A stretch of DNA of 64,000 nt. Source: Bacteroidota bacterium (lineage in GTDB: Bacteria > Bacteroidota > Bacteroidia > Chitinophagales > Chitinophagaceae). The notes below the pieces were generated by a model. It did not search any database. It saw nothing but the letters and a program-made list of their open reading frames with translations, and was not told the DNA's origin. Position numbers and translations under genes: made by a program. Shown here piece by piece: positions 19,029-28,212 of the stretch. Each line of letters begins with the position of its first letter. The first letter of the stretch is position 1. Location of the stretch: the NCBI GenBank assembly GCA_018267725.1, contig JAFDXY010000018.1:124001-188000 (forward strand), given 5' to 3'.

Positions 19029-20150
19029 ATGAGCATAAAAAAAATGAAATGGCTTATTTTATTAATAGCATTTCAAAATATTAATGCACAATCAATAAGT
19101 AAATTAAAATTTATTAATGAATATACCATTCCATATAATTTTCAATTTAAAAACACAACCGTTGGCGGATTATCGGGTATTGATTATGATGCAAAGAAGA
19201 ATGTTTATTATATGATTAGTGATGATAGAAGTGCTATTAACCCTGCTCGGTTTTATACTGCAAAAATTCATTTCACACAAAAAGGAATTGATAGTGTTGA
19301 GTTTGTTAATGTAACAACGTTGTTACAAAAAAACGGCAAACCATATCCTAATAATTTACAAGATAAATTTCATGTTCCAGACCCCGAAGCATTAAGGTTA
19401 AACGTTGCTACCAATCAATTTATTTGGAGTAGTGAAGGCGAAAGAAAAATACGAGCTACCGATACTATTCTTGAAAACCCTGCCGTAACAATTATTTCAA
19501 AAAATGGAAAATATATTGACACGTTTGCATTACCCAAAAATTTATTAATGCAAGCCACAGAAAAAGGGCCAAGAGTAAATGGCGTATTTGAAGGATTAAC
19601 TTTTGCAAACAATTATAAAACTTTATATGTAAGTGTTGAAGAGCCTTTGTATGAAGACGCTGAACGGGCAGATGTGTATGATAACGATGCTTACATTCGT
19701 ATTTTAAAATTTAATACAGCAACTAAAAAATGTATTGCACAATATGCTTACAAGTTAGACCCAGTAGCACATCCAGCCATTCCTGAAAACGCATATAAAG
19801 TAAATGGCATACCCGATATTTTATACATTGGCAACAATAAAATGTTGGTAATGGAACGTTCTTTTTCAACCGGAAATATGGCTTGTACTATTAAAGTTTT
19901 TGAAACAGATTTAAACAATGCATCAAATATTATTAATAATAAAGGAATGAAAACGGATAAAAATTTTACTCCCGCAACAAAAAAATTATTATTCAATTTT
20001 GATGATTTAGGAATTTATATTGATAATGTTGAAGGAGTAACCTTTGGGCCGACATTACCCAATGGCCATAAAACATTATTGTTTGTTGTAGATAATAATT
20101 TCTCTCCATTAGAAAAAACACAATTCTTTTTATTTGAAATAATTCCATAA
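19029..20150 (+). CDS. Secreted esterase-like/phytase-like beta-propeller protein
   Basis: Protein of 373 residues with a signal peptide ending at NINAQ near residue 22. It matches the family annotated as esterase-like activity of phytase: FKNTTVGGLSGIDYDAKKNVYYMISDD near the start, DPEALRLNVATNQFIWSSEG, and GLTFANNYKTLYVSVEEP, ending with NVEGVTFGPTLPNGHKTLLFVVDNN. The repeated strand pattern suggests a six-bladed propeller. Likely periplasmic or extracellular; catalytic activity is uncertain. Met1 or Met6 could be the start; both keep the signal peptide. Confidence 0.78.
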   Translation: MSIKKMKWLILLIAFQNINAQSISKLKFINEYTIPYNFQFKNTTVGGLSGIDYDAKKNVYYMISDDRSAINPARFYTAKIHFTQKGIDSVEFVNVTTLLQKNGKPYPNNLQDKFHVPDPEALRLNVATNQFIWSSEGERKIRATDTILENPAVTIISKNGKYIDTFALPKNLLMQATEKGPRVNGVFEGLTFANNYKTLYVSVEEPLYEDAERADVYDNDAYIRILKFNTATKKCIAQYAYKLDPVAHPAIPENAYKVNGIPDILYIGNNKMLVMERSFSTGNMACTIKVFETDLNNASNIINNKGMKTDKNFTPATKKLLFNFDDLGIYIDNVEGVTFGPTLPNGHKTLLFVVDNNFSPLEKTQFFLFEIIP

Positions 20151-20228
20151 AAAATAAAACAAATTGTAAATAGAATTATTTAAACGCAATAAATTTGAAG
20201 TAATAAGGCTGCATTGTTTTATAAACGG

Positions 20229-20260
20229 TTGCGGGCATTATAAACTAACACTTACCTTCA
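20229..20260 (+). promoter_or_regulatory. Candidate promoter for DUF4836 gene
   Basis: TTG at 20229-20231, 21-bp spacer, TACCTTCA at 20253-20260 (two mismatches to TAnnTTTG). The ATG is at 20281. Confidence 0.4.
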
Positions 20261-20280
20261 CATGCAATAAAAATTAAATA

Positions 20281-21936
20281 ATGAAAAATTTTCTAAAACT
20301 ATTTTTAACATTAATAACGGGAGCAATTTTTTTTGCTTCATGCTCTAATTCTATAAAAGAAGCAAGGTTTATTCCTAAAGATGCAACATTTGTTATAGTG
20401 GCACAACCCGCATCTCTTAACGATAAATTGGCAAAAGCCAATATAAGTTTAGATACATTGTATAAAGAGTTTGCAGAGAAAGATTCTTCATTTAATATAA
20501 AGTTTGAAGATTTAAAAAATTGTGGAATTAATTGGTTAGGTAACATGTTTGTGTATATGCATACTAAAAGCGGTGCAAACAATAGTGCAACCTTTTATGT
20601 AAATGCATTGGTAAATATTAACGACTCTTCAAAAATTGTGGCATTTATTAAAAAACACAATACCAAAAAAGAATTTGAAATTAAAAACACAAAAGATTTT
20701 AGTTATATAAAAATGAGCGATGAGTCTATTCTTTCTTGGTCAAACAAATATGCAATAATAACCGTAGCACATACAACTTATCAAACTCCAAAATTCTCTA
20801 CCGATAGTATTAGCAAAGTACAATTTATACCTACAGATAATGAAAATGTTGCTACTGATTTATTGCAGCAAGTAACAACTTACTATACTCAAAAAGAAGA
20901 AGAAAGTGTAGCTTCTGTTAAACAGTTTACAGATATGTTTAAAGAAAAAGCAGATGCTTACACTTATAGTAGTACCAATGGTTTTTTAAATTCATTAAAT
21001 AATTTACCTTATTTACAATTACCCAAGTTGCAAGAATTGTTGAGAGATAATTATTCAACATCAACCATCAACTTTGCAGATGGACAAATTGAAGTAAAAG
21101 GAAACTCATACACCAATGCAACCTTAAGTGCATTGTTTAAAAAATATCCGGGTTCTGCAATCAATACTTCATATATAGAAAATTATCCATCTAATAATAT
21201 AAACGGATTTATGTTGTTTGCATTTAATCCGCAAATATTTACAGGTTTATTAAAAGAATTGGGAGTAGAGCCTATTGCAGATTCTTATTTAGATAAAAGT
21301 GGTTTTACAACTGCCGATATTTTTAAATGTTTTAAAGGAGATTTAGCACTCACAGTTTCTGATGTAAATTTTTCTGATATTTTAATAAACGGTAAAAAAT
21401 TACCGCCTGTTAAAATGTTGATTGATGCGAATGTTGGTGATAAAGCAAGCCTTGATAAAATAATGAGCAAAGCAGTTGAAAGTGGTTTAATAATAAAAAC
21501 AGGAAACACATATACAGGTGGAGATTTAGTAAAAAGTATGGGCATGATTGTACAAATAGACGATAAACATTTTATTGTTGCATCAGATTCTTTGTTGTAT
21601 AAAACTTATATAGCTCAAACAACAAAATCAAATATTAGTAGTGATGTGTTGGGGAAAATAAAAGGGAAAAGCTCTGCTATTTATGTAAACATTGAAAGCT
21701 TAGTAGCAGCATCAAACAATAAAAATTTTAAAAATATTTTTAAAGATGTAATTGTTACCGGAAATAATTTTGATGGCAGTAAGTTTCATACAGAAGCTAT
21801 TCTTAGAATGAAAGATGACAAACAAAACAGTTTAGCAACCATAATGAAATTAATGCCTGAGTTTGCCAACACAGCCCGTAAAAAAAATATTACGGCAGAT
21901 GATATTAAAAGCCTTCCGTTTCTTAAATTTTTATAA
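20281..21936 (+). CDS. DUF4836-family lipoprotein
   Basis: Protein of 551 residues with a lipoprotein signal (lipobox FFASC, Cys21). After it comes ARFIPKDATFVIVAQPASL, the opening that I associate with the Bacteroidota DUF4836 family, a long periplasmic or surface lipoprotein of unknown function. The sequence has repeated lipocalin-like strand blocks (VKGNSYTNATLSALFK; LALTVSDVNFSD). There are no catalytic motifs I recognise. It is a stand-alone transcription unit with its own promoter and a strong terminator after it. Confidence 0.72.
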   Translation: MKNFLKLFLTLITGAIFFASCSNSIKEARFIPKDATFVIVAQPASLNDKLAKANISLDTLYKEFAEKDSSFNIKFEDLKNCGINWLGNMFVYMHTKSGANNSATFYVNALVNINDSSKIVAFIKKHNTKKEFEIKNTKDFSYIKMSDESILSWSNKYAIITVAHTTYQTPKFSTDSISKVQFIPTDNENVATDLLQQVTTYYTQKEEESVASVKQFTDMFKEKADAYTYSSTNGFLNSLNNLPYLQLPKLQELLRDNYSTSTINFADGQIEVKGNSYTNATLSALFKKYPGSAINTSYIENYPSNNINGFMLFAFNPQIFTGLLKELGVEPIADSYLDKSGFTTADIFKCFKGDLALTVSDVNFSDILINGKKLPPVKMLIDANVGDKASLDKIMSKAVESGLIIKTGNTYTGGDLVKSMGMIVQIDDKHFIVASDSLLYKTYIAQTTKSNISSDVLGKIKGKSSAIYVNIESLVAASNNKNFKNIFKDVIVTGNNFDGSKFHTEAILRMKDDKQNSLATIMKLMPEFANTARKKNITADDIKSLPFLKFL

Positions 21937-21957
21937 CTTATAATTACAAACATTAAT

Positions 21958-21984
21958 AAGGGCTGCGTATGCAGCCTTTATTGT
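21958..21984 (+). terminator. Terminator after DUF4836 gene
   Basis: Stem AAGGGCTGC / GCAGCCTTT with a GTAT loop (one G-T pair), followed by ATTGTAT. It lies 21 bp after the stop codon and just before the ABC ATPase gene. Confidence 0.65.
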
Positions 21985-21997
21985 ATATTCATTTGGT

Positions 21998-22645
21998 ATG
22001 CAACTAACAATAAAAAATATTGTTCCCGTTCCATTAAAAGAAAAATTAATACAACGTTCGTCTGATGTGTGGAATAAACAATTAACATTCAACACAAACG
22101 AATGGATAAAAATTAATGCACCCAGCGGAACAGGCAAAACAACCTTTATTCATATTTTATACAAACTAAGAAATGATTATGAGGGAACAGTGCAATACAA
22201 TGATAAAGATGTAAAACAAATTAATGCTACTCAATTAGCAATATACAGGCAACAAAATATTAGTATTGTTTTTCAAGATTTAAAATTGTTTCCCAACATT
22301 ACCGCCAAAGAAAATATTGAATTGAACAGAGTAATGCAAACAGCCTTTTATGATGAAAATAAAATTAATGAAATGGCTGAAACATTAGGTGTAGCAAGTG
22401 TTTTAAACCAAAAAGCGGGTTTGTGTAGTTACGGAGAACAACAACGTATTGCCATAATACGTGCATTAATACAACCATTTAATTGGTTACTAATGGATGA
22501 ACCTTTTAGTCATTTAGATAAAGCAAACATTAGCAAAGCGGCAACATTAATTGCAGAAGAATGTAAAAAAAGAAATGCAGGATTTATTTTAACCGATTTA
22601 GATGAAGATGAACATTTTAATTACAGCAAAAAAATTTCATTATAA
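21998..22645 (+). CDS. ABC transporter ATP-binding protein, with atypical motifs
   Basis: ATPase of 215 residues pairing with the next gene, a FtsX-type permease. Walker A is APSGTGKT (residues 41-48), with Ala in place of the usual first Gly. The Q-loop is in IVFQDLKLFPNITAKEN; the signature is CSYGEQQR instead of LSGGQQQR; Walker B is WLLMDEPFSHLDK. The switch His is replaced by Asp in FILTDLDED. Core lysine and Walker B Glu are kept, so hydrolysis remains possible, but slowed or altered cycling is plausible. It resembles LolD/MacB/FtsE ATPases. Substrate unknown. Confidence 0.82.
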   Translation: MQLTIKNIVPVPLKEKLIQRSSDVWNKQLTFNTNEWIKINAPSGTGKTTFIHILYKLRNDYEGTVQYNDKDVKQINATQLAIYRQQNISIVFQDLKLFPNITAKENIELNRVMQTAFYDENKINEMAETLGVASVLNQKAGLCSYGEQQRIAIIRALIQPFNWLLMDEPFSHLDKANISKAATLIAEECKKRNAGFILTDLDEDEHFNYSKKISL

Positions 22646-22672
22646 ATAATTAATGATGCAAAATAAACAGGC

Positions 22673-23857
22673 ATGAACAAATTATTAAAAAAATTAATTA
22701 AAGCAGCAAGTGGCAGAACAAGATTTGTAATGGCTGTAATGGGTTTATCTGTTGCATTAATTTTAATTTTTGCTGCTGTACAAATTCAAGAAAATTATAA
22801 TGAGTTATTGAATGGCAAAACCAATCAAGATAGTGTTGCCAATTTTTTAGTGTTGAATAAAATTTTAAATGCAGAAACTTATGGTCATGCATCTTTAACT
22901 AATAATGATATTACCAAATTAAAACAACAACCGTTTGTTGATGATGTTGGCATACTTACGCCGGGCAGATACAAAGCTTCTATTGAAAGTTATAGTGATA
23001 GATTTCCTTTTAGTACAGATATTTCTTTTGAAGCAGTGCCTTCGCAATTTATTGATGTAAATACCAAAGAATGGAGTTGGAATGAGAACAGCAATTTTAT
23101 TCCCATGATTGCACCCAATATGTTTTTAGATTTTTACAATTTCCAATTTTCTTTTTCGCAAAACCTTCCGCAATTAACACAAGATGTTGTAAAAATGATT
23201 GTGTTTAAAGTAAACATTCAAACACCCAACGGAAAAATAAGTTTTAATGGAAGAATTGTTGGTTTTAGTGATAGAATAACTTCTTTATTAGTACCACAAA
23301 ATTTTATGGATTGGGCAAACAATCATTACAGCAATACACAAACAACACAACAACCATCAAGAGTTATAATAAAAACTAAAGACCCGGGGAACCCTTTACT
23401 GGTAAAGTATTTAAAAGATAATGGCTTAACTACCGATGCAGATAAAACACGTTTTAGTAAGTACAGACAAATTGTAAACGTAGTTGTAAATATTAGCGGT
23501 GGTGCAGGTATAGTAATGTTGGTTTTTGCTTTATTAATTTTTACATTATTTATTCAATTAACCATTGCATCATGTAAAACCGAAATTGAATTATTAATTA
23601 CATTAGGTGCATCGCCCAAACAATTGCAAAGTTTTTTACTGAAACAATTTTATCCTTCAAACATTGTAATTATAATTGTTGCATTAATTATAATAAGTGT
23701 GCTACAGTTTTTTGCACATAACTTTTTGCAACAGCAAAATATATTTGTAAATAAATTTATTTCTATAGCAACTATTGTGGCTGCGGTAACAATGGCATTG
23801 GTTTTATTTTTAACCAATTACTTTACCATAAAAAAATATGTTACAGTAAAACAGTAA
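22673..23857 (+). CDS. ABC transporter permease (FtsX/MacB/LolC-like)
   Basis: Membrane protein of 394 residues. One transmembrane segment near residues 17-37, a large extracytoplasmic domain to about 265, then three segments at about 272-295, 322-345 and 362-388, with the FtsX-type motif SCKTEIELLITLGASPKQLQ between the second and third. This layout belongs to mechanotransmission-type ABC systems (MacB, LolCE, FtsX). It begins 27 bp after its ATPase gene. Possible roles are lipoprotein release or peptide/toxin extrusion. Confidence 0.82.
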   Translation: MNKLLKKLIKAASGRTRFVMAVMGLSVALILIFAAVQIQENYNELLNGKTNQDSVANFLVLNKILNAETYGHASLTNNDITKLKQQPFVDDVGILTPGRYKASIESYSDRFPFSTDISFEAVPSQFIDVNTKEWSWNENSNFIPMIAPNMFLDFYNFQFSFSQNLPQLTQDVVKMIVFKVNIQTPNGKISFNGRIVGFSDRITSLLVPQNFMDWANNHYSNTQTTQQPSRVIIKTKDPGNPLLVKYLKDNGLTTDADKTRFSKYRQIVNVVVNISGGAGIVMLVFALLIFTLFIQLTIASCKTEIELLITLGASPKQLQSFLLKQFYPSNIVIIIVALIIISVLQFFAHNFLQQQNIFVNKFISIATIVAAVTMALVLFLTNYFTIKKYVTVKQ

Positions 23858-23863
23858 TAAATT

Positions 23864-24772
23864 TTATTTTACTAAACTTACCGCAATTTTACTTGCTGTT
23901 TCGGCATTGTGTTTTATTAAGGCAATGTTTGCTTCTAAACTTTCGCCATGTGTATGTGTGGCAATATGTTCTAATAAAAAAGGAGTTACATTTTTACCTT
24001 TAATATTTTTTTCTTTTGCTGCTTGTAATGCTTGTTGAATGTAGTTTTCAATAACATCATTTGCAACTTCGTATTGTTTAGGTAATGGATTGGCAATAAG
24101 AACACTTCCGTTTAAACCTAAAGCCCATTTGGTTTTTAGCATTTCAGCAATTTCAGAAATATTATCTATTCTTAACGGAGTTGTAAAACCACTTTTACTT
24201 GAATAAAAACTTGGAAACTCATTTTGCCCAATGGTTATTACAGGAATACCTTTTGTTTCTAAATATTCTAATGTTAAACCAATATCTAAAATACTTTTTA
24301 CGCCGGCACTAATAATAGCCACGTTTGTGTTTTCCATTTCAGTTAAATCTGCCGAAATATCCATTGTGTTTTCTGCATCTCTATGTACGCCGCCAATACC
24401 GCCTGTTGCAAAAATTTTAATGCCCGCCATTGATGCAATACGCATAGTAGCTGCAACTGTTGTGGCTCCGTATATTTTTTGAGAAACTACATAAGGCATA
24501 TCTCGCAAACTAACTTTCCAAACATTTTTTTCTTTACCAAAAACTTCAATTTCTTGGTTAGATAAACCTACACAACATTTGCCGTTTATAATAGCAATGG
24601 TTGCAGGAACGGCACCATTATTTTTAACTGTTTGCTCTACCATTAATGCTGTTTCAACATTTTTTGGATAAGGCATTCCATGAGAAATGATAGTGCTTTC
24701 TAAGGCAACAATTGGTAAATTATTGTTGAGTGCATTGGTAATTTGCGGAGATATTTTTAAAAATGAATTCAT
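23864..24772 (-). CDS. psuG: Pseudouridine-5'-phosphate glycosidase
   Basis: Splits pseudouridine 5'-phosphate into uracil and ribose 5-phosphate. Protein of 302 residues, the normal length. Family blocks: ALESTIISHGMPYPKNVETA near residue 24, GAVPATIAIINGKCCVGLS, SLRDMPYVVSQKIYGATTVA, ATGGIGGVHRDAENTMDISA, SAGVKSILDIGLTLEYLET, GQNEFPSFYS, and NPLPKQYE. Catalytic Lys and metal Asp positions fall inside these blocks. The downstream half of a two-gene set with the kinase gene, 78 bp upstream on the same strand. Confidence 0.95.
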   Translation of the reverse strand: MNSFLKISPQITNALNNNLPIVALESTIISHGMPYPKNVETALMVEQTVKNNGAVPATIAIINGKCCVGLSNQEIEVFGKEKNVWKVSLRDMPYVVSQKIYGATTVAATMRIASMAGIKIFATGGIGGVHRDAENTMDISADLTEMENTNVAIISAGVKSILDIGLTLEYLETKGIPVITIGQNEFPSFYSSKSGFTTPLRIDNISEIAEMLKTKWALGLNGSVLIANPLPKQYEVANDVIENYIQQALQAAKEKNIKGKNVTPFLLEHIATHTHGESLEANIALIKHNAETASKIAVSLVK

Positions 24773-24792
24773 TGTTGAATATTGTTATGAAC

Positions 24793-24812
24793 GTATAAGT
24801 GTGCGACGCAAC
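24793..24812 (-). repeat. GTTGCGTCGCAC intergenic repeat, copy 2
   Basis: Twenty bases identical to copy 1 when read on the minus strand; followed by GTTCATAAC, the tail subtype shared with copy 4. It lies in the psuK-psuG spacer. Confidence 0.7.
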
Positions 24813-24850
24813 AACAGTTAAATAGTATTACAAAAGTTGGAAACCAAAAA

Positions 24851-25780
24851 CTAATCTTTATAATATTTACTTACCGATGCTAATAATTTTTCTTGTGTAA
24901 TATGTGTGGCAATGGCTCCATTAACTTGCAAAATTTCTGCACTTAATGTATGAGCAATTTTTAAACATTCTTCGTCTGTTTTTCCGAGATATTGTGCCAA
25001 CATAAAACCGCTTAAACTTCCATCGCCGGCTCCGGTAACATCTTTAATAGTGGAGACTTCGGGAGCTTGTAAGGTGTAATTTTTTTCTTTAGTAAAAAGC
25101 ATTGAACCTTGTTTGCCTTTGTGTAACCAAACTTTTTGTACACCTCGGTTTAATAATTCGTTGGCTTGCTCTTGAATAGTTGTTGCATTGCTGCTGCACA
25201 TGGCGGGCAACTCATCTTCATTGGGTGTTACCATGTAAACGCCTTGCAAATTCATGTGTGCAAATTTTTGTGCAGGCGGCACTGATACTGGTTCTATAAT
25301 AAATGGAATATTTTTTCTGTGGCAGAATAATGCTAACCATGCAACGGTATTGGGATGTATGTTGGCATCTGCAATTATTGCAAAAGCTGTGCTTAATAAA
25401 TCTTCGTGTTGTTGTAAATGCTGCGGTGTTATTGCATCTAACGATGTGTTGGTAAGCAATGCTGTGAATAAAGATTTATCTGTATTTAGAATACCGGTGT
25501 ATCTTCCGGTTAAAGAGTTGGTTGTAATGGCTGCATCTAATTGAATGTTGGCATAATCACAAATGGTTTTAAGCCAATCTCCTTCACCATCGTTTCCAAA
25601 AATAGAAATTAATTGAATGGGTATGCCCAATAATGCCATTTGGTGTGCAATATTTCTGGCAACGCCGCCGGCACTGCGGTGTACGGTTGCATCAATAGTT
25701 GTTGCTAAAATAATGGGTTGGCGGGCACTGTATAATTCATCAACCAATGCTGCACCAATACAAATAACTGGTTTGTTCAT
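24851..25780 (-). CDS. psuK: PfkB-family kinase, probable pseudouridine kinase
   Basis: PfkB-type sugar kinase of 309 residues. VICIGAALVDELYSAR opens it, GGVARNIAHQMALLG is the substrate-side motif, TPNEDELPAM is the middle motif, and VTGAGDGSLSGFMLAQYLG contains the anion hole and catalytic Asp. PfkB specificity is hard to read alone; being directly upstream of psuG makes pseudouridine the likely substrate. ATG complement at 25778-25780. A TACCTTTG box ends only 5 bp before the ATG, suggesting a leaderless or near-leaderless message. Confidence 0.87.
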   Translation of the reverse strand: MNKPVICIGAALVDELYSARQPIILATTIDATVHRSAGGVARNIAHQMALLGIPIQLISIFGNDGEGDWLKTICDYANIQLDAAITTNSLTGRYTGILNTDKSLFTALLTNTSLDAITPQHLQQHEDLLSTAFAIIADANIHPNTVAWLALFCHRKNIPFIIEPVSVPPAQKFAHMNLQGVYMVTPNEDELPAMCSSNATTIQEQANELLNRGVQKVWLHKGKQGSMLFTKEKNYTLQAPEVSTIKDVTGAGDGSLSGFMLAQYLGKTDEECLKIAHTLSAEILQVNGAIATHITQEKLLASVSKYYKD

Positions 25781-25785
25781 GGCTG

Positions 25786-25793
25786 CAAAGGTA
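25786..25793 (-). promoter_or_regulatory. -7 box for psuK, very close to the ATG
   Basis: CAAAGGTA on the + strand, TACCTTTG toward psuK. It ends 5 bp before the start codon, so transcription would begin at or next to the ATG. No TTG at normal spacing was found. Confidence 0.45.
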
Positions 25794-25825
25794 AAAGCAA
25801 TCTATTATTGCTATAAAATAAAAAA

Positions 25826-25850
25826 CTGCTTCGTAATTAAAATGAAGCAG
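25826..25850 (-). terminator. Terminator after manC
   Basis: Stem CTGCTTC (25826-25832) with GAAGCAG (25844-25850). On the minus strand it is followed by TTTTTTATTTT. It separates manC from psuK, which then starts from its own promoter. Confidence 0.65.
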
Positions 25851-25874
25851 CTTTGTTTGTTGTATTAATTTGGG

Positions 25875-26957
25875 TTATAAATATTTTTCGCCTTTTTGTT
25901 TTTTTACTTCGGCTACATATTCTTTAATGGCTTGTTCTTTTTCTTTTTTACAAATCATTAATACATCTTTAGTATCAACTACTATAAAATCTTCTAAACC
26001 TTGTAATAATAATAATTTATCGGGAGAAGCACTAACCATACATTCTTTAGCATCAATAATTATTACATTTTCTGTTGCTAATGCATTGCCCATGGCATCT
26101 TTTTCTAAATTATCGTAAGCACTGTTCCATGTTCCTAAATCGCTCCAACCAAATGAAGAAGGAATTACATACACATTTTTTGCTTTTTCCATTATGGCAA
26201 AATCTATTGAAACATTGGTGCATAAAGGATAAATACGTTCAATAGCTTCTTTTTCGTTAGTAGTATTAAAATTATTTTTTTCTCCATCAAACAACTCAAA
26301 CATTTCGGGTTGGTATTGTTCAAAAGCATCTACTACATCTTTTGCTTTCCAAACAAATATGCCTGCATTCCATAAAAAATCTCCACTTGCTAAAAAAGAT
26401 TTTGCAATTTCTAAGTTTGGCTTTTCTGTAAATGTTTTTACTTTATATATGTCTTTTTCTTTAGCATTGGTATCGTACTGAATATAACCGTAACCGGTAT
26501 TAGGATGTGTAGGTTGTATGCCTAAAGTTATAAATGATGCATTTTTGGCAACAAAATTTAATGCGGTAGTGGCTATTTTTTTAAATCCTTCTCCGTCTAA
26601 AATCATGTGATCACTGGGGGCAACTACTAATGCTGCTTCAGGATCTTTTTGTAATAATTTAAAAGCAATGTATGCTACACATGGTGCAGTGTTTTTACGG
26701 CTTGGTTCTGCAATAATATTTTCTTTAGGAATAGAAGGAAGTTGCTGTGCAACAATATCTTTATATTCTTCAGAGGTTACCACATAAATATTTTCAACAG
26801 GCATAAAAGAAGCATATCGCTCAAACGTCCATTGTATAAGCGTTTTGCCTGTATTTAAAATATCTAAAAATTGTTTGGGAAAACCGGTACGACTTTTAGG
26901 CCAAAACCTACTGCCAATACCGCCAGCCATAATAGCTACATAGTGATGTTGGTTCAT
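25875..26957 (-). CDS. manC: Mannose-1-phosphate guanylyltransferase
   Basis: Makes GDP-mannose from mannose 1-phosphate and GTP. Protein of 360 residues, i.e. the single-domain form without the isomerase domain. The nucleotide motif is AIMAGGIGSRFWPKSR, then FPKQFLDI; further blocks are ENIIAEPSRKNTAPCVAYIA, VVAPSDHMILD, FTEKPNLEIAKSFLASGDFLWNAGI and SIDFAIMEKAKNVYVIPSSFGWSDLGTW. A TATATTTG box (26980-26987) precedes it on its strand. It lies downstream of kdsD on the same strand, consistent with nucleotide-sugar supply for surface polysaccharide. Confidence 0.94.
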   Translation of the reverse strand: MNQHHYVAIMAGGIGSRFWPKSRTGFPKQFLDILNTGKTLIQWTFERYASFMPVENIYVVTSEEYKDIVAQQLPSIPKENIIAEPSRKNTAPCVAYIAFKLLQKDPEAALVVAPSDHMILDGEGFKKIATTALNFVAKNASFITLGIQPTHPNTGYGYIQYDTNAKEKDIYKVKTFTEKPNLEIAKSFLASGDFLWNAGIFVWKAKDVVDAFEQYQPEMFELFDGEKNNFNTTNEKEAIERIYPLCTNVSIDFAIMEKAKNVYVIPSSFGWSDLGTWNSAYDNLEKDAMGNALATENVIIIDAKECMVSASPDKLLLLQGLEDFIVVDTKDVLMICKKEKEQAIKEYVAEVKKQKGEKYL

Positions 26958-27016
26958 TTTTTATTGGTTAAATGTTTTTCAAATATAATATGCGGAACAA
27001 ATTGTAAAATTATTTT

Positions 27017-27979
27017 TTAAATAATTCCTTCTTTTACTAAATCGTGAATATGAACAATGCCGCGGTATTGATTATTTTCTGCAACAACTAATTGGCTTAT
27101 ATCATATTGTTTAAATAAAGCAAGTGCGTTAACTGCTAATTCTTCGGGAACAATAGTTTTTGGATTGGGTGAATAAATATCTTTTGCAATAATATTATTA
27201 ATGTTATCACTTTTTTCAAGCATTCTTCTTAAATCTCCATCGGTAATAATTCCTACAATATTATTGTTGGCATCTGTTACGGCGGTAACGCCTAATCTTT
27301 TTTCTGTTATTTCTACAATAATATCTCTTAAAGTAGCGGTTAAAGAAACTTTAGGTTGTGCATTGTTTTTATATAAATCTTCAACACGTAAATACAACCG
27401 TTTGCCCAAATTGCCACCAGGGTGGTATTTGGCAAAATCGTAACCATTAAAACTATTCAATTCCATTAAAGCAACAGCCAGTGCATCGCCCATAACCATT
27501 TGTGCCGTTGTGCTGTTTGTTGGTGCTAAATTATTGGGGCAGGCTTCTTCTGTAACAGTTGTATTAATTATAATATTACTTTGTTTTGCAAGAAAGCTTT
27601 TGGTATTTCCTACAATAGCAATTAGTATATTATTAAATTTTTTTATAAGAGGAATTAATACTTTTATTTCGGGGCTTTCTCCACTTTTGCTTACTACAAT
27701 TACTACATCGTCTTTTTGAATCATACCTAAATCGCCATGAATGGCATCGGCAGCATGCATAAACAATGCAGGTGTGCCTGTTGAATTTAAAGTAGCAACA
27801 ATTTTTTGTGCTATAATAGCACTTTTACCAATACCACTAATTACAACTCTGCCTTTTGATTGGTGAATGGTTTGAACTGCTTTTTCAAATTCTTCCGTAA
27901 TAAAATTTTCTAAACCTGCAATAGCAGCCGCTTGGGACTGAACAGTTTTTTTTGCCGATAAAATAATAGATGAACTCAT
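27017..27979 (-). CDS. kdsD: Arabinose-5-phosphate isomerase, KpsF/GutQ family
   Basis: Converts ribulose 5-phosphate to arabinose 5-phosphate, the first step to Kdo of lipopolysaccharide. Protein of 320 residues: SIS domain first (GRVVISGIGKSAIIAQKIVAT, VIVVSKSGESPEIKVLIP), then two CBS modules (LGVTAVTDANNNIVGIITDG; DISQLVVAENNQYRGIVHIH). I use the ATG at 27977-27979 (MSSSIILSAKK); the frame extends four codons to a TTG inside the promoter box. The -7 box ends about 9 bp before the ATG, giving an extremely short leader. Confidence 0.92.
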   Translation of the reverse strand: MSSSIILSAKKTVQSQAAAIAGLENFITEEFEKAVQTIHQSKGRVVISGIGKSAIIAQKIVATLNSTGTPALFMHAADAIHGDLGMIQKDDVVIVVSKSGESPEIKVLIPLIKKFNNILIAIVGNTKSFLAKQSNIIINTTVTEEACPNNLAPTNSTTAQMVMGDALAVALMELNSFNGYDFAKYHPGGNLGKRLYLRVEDLYKNNAQPKVSLTATLRDIIVEITEKRLGVTAVTDANNNIVGIITDGDLRRMLEKSDNINNIIAKDIYSPNPKTIVPEELAVNALALFKQYDISQLVVAENNQYRGIVHIHDLVKEGII

Positions 27980-27988
27980 AATAAAAAA

Positions 27989-28017
27989 CAAATGTAGTAA
28001 TCAACTCTTGTTTTCAA
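27989..28017 (-). promoter_or_regulatory. Promoter for kdsD
   Basis: Reading toward kdsD: TTG (complement of 28015-28017), 18-bp spacer, TACATTTG (complement of 27989-27996). The predicted start site falls about 5 nt before the ATG. Confidence 0.55.
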
Positions 28018-28038
28018 GCATTTGCTTTATTAACTTCG
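28008..28038 (+). promoter_or_regulatory. Candidate promoter for recQ
   Basis: TTG at 28008-28010, 20-bp spacer, TAACTTCG at 28031-28038 (one mismatch to TAnnTTTG). It overlaps the kdsD promoter head to head. The leader to the recQ ATG would be about 170 nt. Confidence 0.4.
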
Positions 28039-28212
28039 CCGTCCTTTTAAAAAATTATACGTAATTCTTTTAAACAACGCTGCTGTAATAAAACTTACTC
28101 TGGTACAATAAAGTTCTTTTTAAAAAATATCTTTTTGTTTCAGAAAAAATAAGTAACTTATTCGTCCGTTTCACCCATTCTGTTGCAAAACAGAAAAGTT
28201 AATTTTAATGTA

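Noticed and set aside
28183..28212. TTG start for RecQ ten codons upstream
   Set aside because: The ATG at 28213 gives a normal Lys-rich start; the added residues resemble nothing.
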